Shown: in pieces, positions 18,650 to 25,629 of the stretch
Layout: each line of letters starts with the position of its first letter
Position numbering within the stretch: the stretch's first letter is position 1
From: Alcaligenaceae bacterium
Lineage (GTDB): Bacteria; Pseudomonadota; Gammaproteobacteria; Burkholderiales; Burkholderiaceae_B
Assembly: GCA_002737415.1 (NCBI GenBank)
Contig: NSIQ01000013.1
Location: 79,591-111,896, forward strand
DNA: 32,306 bases
Reading direction: 5' to 3'
The notes under the pieces: generated by a model
What the model was told of the DNA's origin: nothing
The model's input: the letters and a program-made list of their open reading frames with translations, nothing else
The model's database searches: none
Made by a program: the position numbers and the translations under genes

Positions 18650-19636
18650 TTACTTCTGGCTATTAATAACTTGCTGAACAAGATCGGGTCCTACGATGGT
18701 GGAGAAGTACTTAATCACTGGCTCTGTGGCTTTTTCAAACGAAGCGCGATCAGGCCGTGTGACTTTGACGCCGTTCTTTTCCATCAATGCGATTGCATCT
18801 TCATTGGCCTTGGCCGCACCAGCCCGCATCGTTTCCCCAGCAACGCGCGCTGCCTTCAAAACAAAGTCTTGATGAGCAGGCGAGAGTGAACTGAACTTTT
18901 TCATGTTCATCAGGTAGACCGTTGCTGTGAAGATGTGGTCTGTAACTGCCAAGTTCTTGGCAACTTCAAACAGCTTCGCGTCAGACATGCCGTGATAGTT
19001 GGTCTCTACACCGTCGATGGTCCGCTGCTGCAAACCCGTATAGACCTCGGGCCATGCCATTGGAACGGGGCTCGCGCCAAGTGCCTGAATGGTTCTGACA
19101 TAAAGTGGATTTTCAATAATACGGATTTTCTTGCCTTTCATGTCCGCCGGGGTATTGATTGCGGTTCCATTCATCAAAAAACCCCGAAAATCCCAAACGC
19201 CCCACGAGAGGCCTTTGATGCCTTTTGGCTCAAGCGAGCCCAACAGCTTGGATCCAATCGGACCTGTCAACGTTGCCCAAACGGTGTCGCGGTTCTTCCA
19301 GATAAATGGCAGCTCAGTGATACTAAACGTGGGCTCAATTGCCGCGACAATACCAGCTCCGTTCATTGCAATATCAAGCGTCCCTAAACGAACCTGAGAA
19401 AGCATCTCCAGCTCACCGCCCAGCTGTGAGTTTGGGAACACTTCAATTTCAATTCCGCCGTTGGATATTTCTTTGGCTGCTTTTGCAAACGCCTGCGCGC
19501 CTTGCCCGGCAATTGATACCGCAGTGGTGACGTGCCCAAGTCGCAATTTGACTGTTGGTTGCGCTACGGCGGTTGTGGTAATTGCGGTGAAGGCAGCGAA
19601 GATTATTCCGGCAACAAATATTTTTGTTAGTCGCAT
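18650..19636 (-). CDS. TRAP transporter substrate-binding protein DctP (system 3)
   Basis: Signal-like start MRLTKIFVAGIIFAAFTA (ATG at 19636; ORF track 19663). Motifs: 'FPNSQLGGELEMLSQVRLGTLDIAMNG', 'ADMKGKKIRIIENP', 'RTIDGVETNYHG'. Confidence 0.92.
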   Translation of the reverse strand: MRLTKIFVAGIIFAAFTAITTTAVAQPTVKLRLGHVTTAVSIAGQGAQAFAKAAKEISNGGIEIEVFPNSQLGGELEMLSQVRLGTLDIAMNGAGIVAAIEPTFSITELPFIWKNRDTVWATLTGPIGSKLLGSLEPKGIKGLSWGVWDFRGFLMNGTAINTPADMKGKKIRIIENPLYVRTIQALGASPVPMAWPEVYTGLQQRTIDGVETNYHGMSDAKLFEVAKNLAVTDHIFTATVYLMNMKKFSSLSPAHQDFVLKAARVAGETMRAGAAKANEDAIALMEKNGVKVTRPDRASFEKATEPVIKYFSTIVGPDLVQQVINSQK

Positions 19637-20015
19637 TTCTATTTCTCCAAAAATCAGAAACAATGGTTACGAATTAGGGGATCACTTTTAAAAAATTATC
19701 GTTCGACCAAGCCTAAACGGGCGGTAACAGCAAGGTCAAGTTGAATATAGATTATGAAAGCAAGCAAAATAAATTAATCTTTCTTGAAGTCAAACATAGC
19801 TTAAAACACACGCTAAAACCGTCTTAAGCAGTTAATTTACTATACAACCATTTTATTAATTTCATCAGTTACATCTAAAAGATATTTTCAGACACCAATA
19901 AAGCAAGAACAATAGGTGGTTTCAAGTACGAAGTGCAACTTTGATTAATCAGGTGGGTTGGCTGAGAATGCACTAGCATCTCAACTTTTTTAGACCACCC
20001 AGTCAAAGTCACCTT

Positions 20016-20150
20016 ATGAGCTACAAACATCTTAGCCAAACTGAACGTTATCAGATTTAGGCGCTTATGAAAGCAGGACATAAGCCCGCGGAGATTGCCC
20101 AACTGCTGGGTCGTCACGATTCGCCGATTGGTCACGATGGAAATCACTAC
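20016..20150 (+). pseudogene. IS30-family transposase N-terminal remnant
   Basis: ATG at 20016 reads 'MSYKHLSQTERYQI*ALMKAGHKPAEIAQLLGRHDSPIGH'. This matches the IS30 N-terminal pattern but has an in-frame TAG at 20058-20060 and then loses homology. Confidence 0.75.
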
Positions 20151-20354
20151 ATCCCCATTTTCAGTCGATGCTGTGTATTCCACATCAAACCTCGGTAACA
20201 GGATGAGCAATAATTTTATGTCAGTCACTCCGATTTCTGTTTGCGTATGGTGTCAGAGTCCTGCAGGAGGCGTTACTCGCTTTCCTTGCCGCCCCGTGTA
20301 AGTGAAAGTGAGCACCATCTTTGCTTGAAAAAGTTAGGCGGCTGCAAAACGCTT

Positions 20355-20425
20355 TAAATGCGCAACCGTTATTCACATCTGAATGCAGAGCATTTATTTC
20401 AACAGGCCGGGACAAGTAATTTTTA
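20355..20425 (+). pseudogene. Possible tyrosine recombinase C-terminal tail
   Basis: 'RNRYSHLNAEHLFQQAGTS' resembles the RYxHLxxEHL tail of tyrosine recombinases. Very short match. Confidence 0.4.
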
Positions 20426-20462
20426 TGGCAGGGTTCAGCCACAGCCAGACGCAGAAACTAAA

Positions 20463-20486
20463 ACAGCCACTGGCTCGGGTGGCTGT
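20463..20486 (-). terminator. Rho-independent terminator downstream of the tRNA-Asn fragment
   Basis: Perfect 8-bp stem ACAGCCAC-N8-GTGGCTGT. On the minus strand it is followed by TTTTAGTTT. Confidence 0.6.
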
Positions 20487-20512
20487 AAGATATTAATTTC
20501 ACCAGATATCTT

Positions 20513-20565
20513 TGGCTCTCCGACTCGGACTCGAACCAGGGACCTGCGGATTAACACCTCGGGGG
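20513..20565 (-). pseudogene. tRNA-Asn 3' fragment (att-like remnant)
   Basis: Reverse complement reads 'GTTAATCCGCAGGTCCCTGGTTCGAGTCCGAGTCGGAGAGCCA': anticodon-loop GTTAAT, variable region, T arm with TTCGAGT loop, and CCA. No D arm or 5' acceptor strand follows. T-stem mismatches suggest decay. Confidence 0.75.
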
Positions 20566-20734
20566 GATCATCAGCAGCGCAAATTACAATGCATATCCTG
20601 GCATAACGAAGCCGTCGATTTACGGAGGTGGGGGACGGTCGGGTGTCAACGCTCGTGACACGCGATTAGCCGATTGACCATCTAGCTAATTATCGATCTT
20701 TTAATCAAACAATATTTGGTCTGGAGAGTTTCTG

Positions 20735-21715
20735 ATGAAAGCCGCCCGCGTTGTATTAGCCTCTGCATTGACGTTGCTTACTTTTGCTCCTTTTGCAGGA
20801 GTTTCTGCTCAGTCCGTTTTCCCTGATGGTCCTGTAAAGATTGTGGTCCCGTATTTGCCAGGTGGCACACCCGACATCATGGCCCGATTGATTGCCCCGG
20901 CATTGACCGCCAAATGGGGGCAAACAGTTGTGATAGAAAATAAGGCAGGCGCTAACGGCTCAATTGGTACTGCCGAAGTCGCCAGAGCTAAGCCAGATGG
21001 CCGAACACTTGTGCTTGGGACCACGGCGACGCACATTGTCAATGGCGAGCTCTATTCCAAGATGACCTACGATGGCCTCAAGGACTTCGCGCCCGTTGCA
21101 ATGCTGGGAGCCTTGTCAAACGTCCTGATTGTGCATCCGAGTGTTCAGGCCAATAACGTGACTGAGCTAATTGCCTTTTTAAAGAAACAACCAGGTAAGC
21201 TGAATTACGGCTCAGGTGGCAGCGGAAGCTCCAATCACCTTGCGGCCGAGATGTTTAAGAGTATGGCGGGTATCGACATGATGCACATCCCCTACAAGAG
21301 CTCTGCACCCGCTCGCACAGCGCTGATGGCGGGCGAGGTCTCCATGATTTTTGAAAACGTGCCGACCGCGATTCCTCTGATTAAATCCAATCAAGCCAAA
21401 CCGCTGGGTATCACCAGCGCAAAAGGTGCGAAGGTGATGCCAGAGGTCCCAACAATCGACGCCTCCGGCTTGCCCGGGTATGACATGTCTTTTTGGTACG
21501 GCTTGCTCGCGCCTGCAGGCACACCAGACGCGACTGTCAAGAAAATCCATACTGATGTCATGGCGGTCTTACAGACATCCGAAGTCCGTGGCAAACTTGA
21601 GGGAGTGGGCATCGATCTTTCCAACATGAGCACACAGCAATTTAAAGACTACATGCGTGCAGAAGCACCGAAGTGGGCAAAGGTCGTGAAGGATTCGGGA
21701 GCCAAACTTGACTAA
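20735..21715 (+). CDS. Tripartite tricarboxylate transporter receptor, TctC/Bug family
   Basis: 326 aa with signal peptide and 'PVKIVVPYLPGGTPDIMARLIAPALTAKWGQTVVIENKAGANGSIGTAEVARAKPDGRTLVLG'. Confidence 0.95.
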   Translation: MKAARVVLASALTLLTFAPFAGVSAQSVFPDGPVKIVVPYLPGGTPDIMARLIAPALTAKWGQTVVIENKAGANGSIGTAEVARAKPDGRTLVLGTTATHIVNGELYSKMTYDGLKDFAPVAMLGALSNVLIVHPSVQANNVTELIAFLKKQPGKLNYGSGGSGSSNHLAAEMFKSMAGIDMMHIPYKSSAPARTALMAGEVSMIFENVPTAIPLIKSNQAKPLGITSAKGAKVMPEVPTIDASGLPGYDMSFWYGLLAPAGTPDATVKKIHTDVMAVLQTSEVRGKLEGVGIDLSNMSTQQFKDYMRAEAPKWAKVVKDSGAKLD

Positions 21716-21740
21716 CGTTACAAATTAAGGGGTTCTTGCT

Positions 21741-22739
21741 ATGAGTAATTCTGTCAAACCCCATTGCGTGCTGCTCTCCACGGGCGGGACGATTGCTTCC
21801 AAAATCGATCCTAAGACAGGGCTTGCTTTGCCTACTGTTACCGGTAAGGAGTTGTTCGCAAAAACCGGCGCGAGTTTAGATAATGTCGCGGTCACCATCG
21901 AACAGTTCTCTCAAGTCCCATCGCCCCATATGTCGATCGAGGAATGGATCAGGTTGTCCAAGCGGGTGACAGAGTTGCTTGCGCGAGAAGATGTCAATGG
22001 AGTGGTGATTTCCCACGGAACGGCTACTCTCGAAGAAACCGCATGGTTTTTGGACTTGACCGTCAGTTCACCCAAACCGGTCGTGATGGTGGGTGCGCAG
22101 CGCAATCAGTCTGAAGCCGATTCGGATGGCACCCGGAATTTAGTGGATGGCATCAAGGTGAGTTTGACGCAGGAAGCGCGAGGACAAGGCGTGCTTGTTG
22201 TCCTTAATCAAAGAGTGCATTGCGCACGCGATGTTTCAAAGCAACATACTTTTAACGTTGAAACGTTTAATTCGGGTGAGTGGGGTTGTATTGGGCGGAT
22301 TACTCCTGACAAAGTGATTTTCAGACGAGGGGTACCTCAACGTACGCATGTGCCTTTGACCACCTCGTCCTTACCACTCGTCGAAATCGTCGCCATGTAT
22401 GTCGGGGCTTCTGCCAATGCCATTCAGGGCGCAATGGCAGGTGGCGCAAAAGGGATCGTGATTCAGGCAACGGCCTCCGGACACGTCAATCCCGAAGTCT
22501 ACGAAGGCGTGTTAGCTGCGCTAAACAAAGGGATCAAGGTCGTAGTCGCGACCCGCGTGACACAGGGTGGGACACGTGCGTGTTATGGCTTTGACGGATC
22601 CTCGGCACGCTTGCAGCAAGCGGGTGCCATACTGGCAGGAGAACTGTCCGCCTGGAAAGCAAGGATACTACTGATGCTGCTGTTGCAGAACGAGCAAGGG
22701 GAAAAGGGAATTGAGGGGTACTTTGAGGCGCAGATTTAG
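21741..22739 (+). CDS. Asparaginase/glutaminase-family protein with atypical active-site motifs
   Basis: 332 aa with 'LLSTGGTIASK', 'GVVISHGTATLEETAWFLDLTVSSPKPVVMVGA' and 'HCARDVSKQHTFNVETF'. Starts 25 bp after the tctC stop. Confidence 0.9.
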   Translation: MSNSVKPHCVLLSTGGTIASKIDPKTGLALPTVTGKELFAKTGASLDNVAVTIEQFSQVPSPHMSIEEWIRLSKRVTELLAREDVNGVVISHGTATLEETAWFLDLTVSSPKPVVMVGAQRNQSEADSDGTRNLVDGIKVSLTQEARGQGVLVVLNQRVHCARDVSKQHTFNVETFNSGEWGCIGRITPDKVIFRRGVPQRTHVPLTTSSLPLVEIVAMYVGASANAIQGAMAGGAKGIVIQATASGHVNPEVYEGVLAALNKGIKVVVATRVTQGGTRACYGFDGSSARLQQAGAILAGELSAWKARILLMLLLQNEQGEKGIEGYFEAQI

Positions 22740-22747
22740 GGGTGACC

Positions 22748-22789
22748 TCAGCCCAGAGGCATATGAGCGTGCCTTAGCGTGAGGGCTGA
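22748..22789 (+). terminator. Two-tier hairpin after the asparaginase-like gene
   Basis: Outer TCAGCCC/GGGCTGA and inner AGGCA/TGCCT pairing just 3' of the stop codon. No strong U-tract. Confidence 0.3.
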
Positions 22790-22901
22790 AATGTCTAAAT
22801 ATTGGGGGTAGTCCAAAGGGCAATAGCTGCTAAGCCAGTATACTAGCTAGACTTGTTTATATCCGCAACGCATCTCTTTTTAAACCCAGCGGATTGAGCG
22901 C

Positions 22902-23438
22902 ATGAAAAAATTCTCTTTGCCAGTGATGTTTCTAGCGCTGCTGGTGCTTATCGCGGGCTGCTCGACAGCACCACCCGATGGCGTCAAATCCGTGTCTCCT
23001 TTTGACGTTAACCGCTATCTCGGTCAGTGGTACGAGATCGCTCGCCTTGATCATTCATTCGAGCGTGGCTTAAGTGAAGTGTCTGCAACCTACTCACTTC
23101 AGTCCGATGGCAGCCTCGAGGTATTAAACAAAGGCTACAACGCAAAGCGCGACAAATGGAAATCAGCCACCGGACGTGCCTTGTTTACCGGCTCCCAAAC
23201 CAAGGGCTCGTTGAAGGTTTCCTTTTTTGGTCCGTTTTACGGTGGCTACCATGTCATCGCGTTAGATCAATCCGGCTACCAATGGGCCATGATCTCTGGA
23301 CCAGATAGGGACTATCTTTGGATCCTGGCACGCAGTAAGTCTCTCGCTCCGAGCGTGCGCGCCGCGCTACTCGAACAAGCAGCAGAACTTGGCTTTGCGA
23401 CACAAAAATTAATCTGGGTTGAGCACAAACAACCTTAA
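22902..23438 (+). CDS. Outer-membrane lipoprotein lipocalin (Blc-like)
   Basis: 178 aa with lipobox 'LLVLIAGC', 'VNRYLGQWYEIARLDHSFERGL' and 'DYLWILARS'. Confidence 0.93.
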   Translation: MKKFSLPVMFLALLVLIAGCSTAPPDGVKSVSPFDVNRYLGQWYEIARLDHSFERGLSEVSATYSLQSDGSLEVLNKGYNAKRDKWKSATGRALFTGSQTKGSLKVSFFGPFYGGYHVIALDQSGYQWAMISGPDRDYLWILARSKSLAPSVRAALLEQAAELGFATQKLIWVEHKQP

Positions 23439-23459
23439 TCAACGACCTTTCGCGACAGA

Positions 23460-23483
23460 TGTTGGCGCCGATTCAAGGTCTGT
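23460..23483 (+). repeat. Solitary mobile-element end, TGTTGGCGCCGA tip copy 3
   Basis: 'tgttggcgccgattcaaggtctgt', 21 bp after the lipocalin stop. It truncates a small minus-strand ORF. Confidence 0.55.
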
Positions 23484-23627
23484 TTTGCAGCCGTAAATCA
23501 AACTATCTCGTACGAATGAACTTGCGTTGACTTCTTTGATGCTAATTGGGTTCGTCCCATATATTGTGAGAGCCCAAATCACAGAGATGACCACAACGAG
23601 ACGTTGCCAACCGTTTAAACGATTCAT
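23484..23627 (-). pseudogene. N-terminal fragment of a small membrane protein
   Basis: 'MNRLNGWQRLVVVISVIWALTIYGTNP...' is a plausible native N terminus. The C-terminal residues are encoded by the mobile-end sequence at 23460. Confidence 0.4.
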
Positions 23628-23660
23628 GATGAGTGCCTTGAAATAGCCGATCGGTTTAAT

Positions 23661-23863
23661 TTACTCGTATTTCCAGACTACTAGGTCTTCCACAGCCGGT
23701 GCTGTTTTTAGAAACTCAAACATCTGACCTACCTTGCGTTCAGCTCTCAATCTAATGTCGCAGGCGTTACGCTTGGCAACAGTATTGCTCGCTTGCTTAG
23801 CATACATCTCAAGTGCCATTGCTTTGTCTCGGATGTCTTTGACTTCATCGACTCGATGGCAAT
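23661..23863 (-). pseudogene. C-terminal fragment of a phage/plasmid-associated coiled protein
   Basis: Minus strand reads '...HRVDEVKDIRDKAMALEMYAKQASNTVAKRNACDIRLRAERKVGQMFEFLKTAPAVEDLVVWKYE*'. This resembles accessory proteins with the pattern VKDIRDKALAMEAYAKQAKN..EIRLRAERKAG. No start found; not in the ORF track. Confidence 0.5.
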
Positions 23864-23930
23864 CACGAAACTAGGTACGCTTTAGTTCAATAACTTTCGA
23901 CGAGATATGGCGAGATATCGAGGAATTTAA

Positions 23931-24725
23931 AGGCTTACCCTTGAGCAGCTTGCGCAAGCGGTCATGCCTGCAGAGATCGCCGTATAAGTGCATGGACTGC
24001 CGCCTGGCGTGTACCCAGTGGGGGTGCCTCCTATGGCGTTCAACACCCATGATGGTTTGCGCCTGCTCAATTCAAAACTCGTGTGCGATGCGGCGGTGGC
24101 TGCAGAGCAGGCTGGCTATGACGCTTTTACACTCGGTTGTTTTTTTGACTCGGGTTTAAGTGAAGCTAGATCACTGGTTGATATACCGATCGTCAGTCTT
24201 TCAGAGACGTGCATGCTCACGGCGTGCTCGCTCGGCAGAAAATTTGCCGTGATCTCCTTGACTGAGTTTCAAAAAATGCAGTCAGAGGATCTTGCTCGTG
24301 CGTATGGCCTGGCCGATCGCCTAGCGGGTGTCGTAGCCTAGACTTCGGCGGTTAACCTTTTTGATCTTGAAGCGGGTGCAGAAGTCGCAGAGGGAATCAA
24401 AACAAGATTTTTGTTAGCCTGCCAACAGGCTTTAGATTTAGGTGCTGAAGTGATTATTCCGGGTGATGGCGTGTTGAACGCATTTTTAGTGCGTCATCAG
24501 ATGTTGACCGTTGAGGATGCGACGATCATGGATCCCTTGGGCGTTTTATTTCACCATGCGGCATTCTTTATAAGTGCTCGGCAGGCGAAGTGCTTGGCGA
24601 TTAGTCGAAGAATGTTGTACTCGAAGCCAACGCATGTCATGATGAGCCACGCGCAGCACCAACGCGGAGCCTTCGCGCTGAGTGAGTCAGACTTTTCTGG
24701 CTCGAAGTACGTCAAACACGACTGA
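23931..24725 (+). pseudogene. Asp/Glu/hydantoin racemase-family protein, interrupted
   Basis: One frame reads LTLEQLAQAVMPAEIAV*VHGLPPGVYPVGVPPMAFNTHDG...YDAFTLGCFFDSGLSEAR...RLAGVVA*TSAVNLFDLEAGAEVAEGIK...EVIIPGDGVLNAF... In-frame TAA at 23985 and TAG at 24339. The 5' end is missing. Confidence 0.8.
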
Positions 24726-24758
24726 GTCATTTGTTTGACGTACGTGAAGAGCCGATTA

Positions 24759-24793
24759 TGTTGGCGCCGACCCAAGTTTTTAGCCGCCGCCCC
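24759..24793 (+). repeat. Solitary mobile-element end, TGTTGGCGCCGA tip copy 4
   Basis: 'tgttggcgccgacccaagtttttagccgccgcccc'. The tip is followed by CCAAGTTTTTAGCCGC, the reverse complement of the IS3-type end at 13425 and 27498. Confidence 0.6.
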
Positions 24794-24885
24794 TTTAATT
24801 CACCAAAACAAAGCACTCAAGTCACCACAACAAAGCTTAAATAGGCTAAAACACGTCGAAACAACTCATCCATCTAGGAACTGCA

Positions 24886-25581
24886 ATGAAAATTAATTTA
24901 TTAGTTGGCTCTTTTGTATTTGTCTTGAGTTGTTCGGCATTCGCTCAAAGTCAATTTGTCGGAGCTTATGGTCAGATCTCAACTGGTTACGAAAACAACA
25001 CCATAAGCTCGGCCCAACTGACAGGGACTGATTATGGTGGTTCGCCTAACAAGACTAATACTCTGACAACAACTTCAGCGTCAGCACCTCTTGTCGTAGG
25101 GCTGGGCTACACATTCGATTTGAAAAACAATTTCACCCTAGGTATAGGGGCTGACTATTCTGTGCTCACGCAAAATACTCAGCCAGCTGGTTTTTACTAT
25201 TTTGGGGATAGTCGCAACACCTATGATTATAAATTTTCAATCTCAAATCGCTTCAATGTATTCATTGCACCTGCGTATGCCATAGATCAGGATAAATTGG
25301 TTTACGCTAAGTTGGGCTATTCAATACAATCTGTGCAATATAGTCAGACCAATTGTTGTTCTTCTCCATCGAATAAAGCTCAAGTGAATGGCTATGTCGT
25401 TGGGCTAGGTTACAAGCAATTCATTACCAAAGCATTGTATGGATTTGCAGAAGTAAACTACTACGCTTATGGACGTCCTAATCTATCATCGACCTATTCG
25501 GATGCTCCTGGAGGAACGGTCTCCTCAAATCCAAATGTCAATGCCTATAACTTTTTGTTTGGTTTAGGTTATCGTTTCTAG
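24886..25581 (+). CDS. Outer-membrane beta-barrel protein
   Basis: 231 aa with signal peptide and alternating aromatic/hydrophobic strands. C terminus 'AYNFLFGLGYRF' ends in Phe. Confidence 0.8.
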   Translation: MKINLLVGSFVFVLSCSAFAQSQFVGAYGQISTGYENNTISSAQLTGTDYGGSPNKTNTLTTTSASAPLVVGLGYTFDLKNNFTLGIGADYSVLTQNTQPAGFYYFGDSRNTYDYKFSISNRFNVFIAPAYAIDQDKLVYAKLGYSIQSVQYSQTNCCSSPSNKAQVNGYVVGLGYKQFITKALYGFAEVNYYAYGRPNLSSTYSDAPGGTVSSNPNVNAYNFLFGLGYRF

Positions 25582-25629
25582 GATTGCCCAATTCGTTACC
25601 TGTCTCTAATTTACCCCCACATTCCTTTC

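Noticed and set aside
20358-20606. 82-aa ORF ending SPTRTRTRDLRINTSGGSS
   Set aside because: As a whole it is not a protein gene; the C-terminal part is translation across the tRNA-Asn 3' fragment, a known annotation artefact. Only its first part was kept as a possible integrase tail.
23941-24159. 72-aa ORF in a different frame over the racemase relic
   Set aside because: Out of frame with the racemase reading that shows family motifs.
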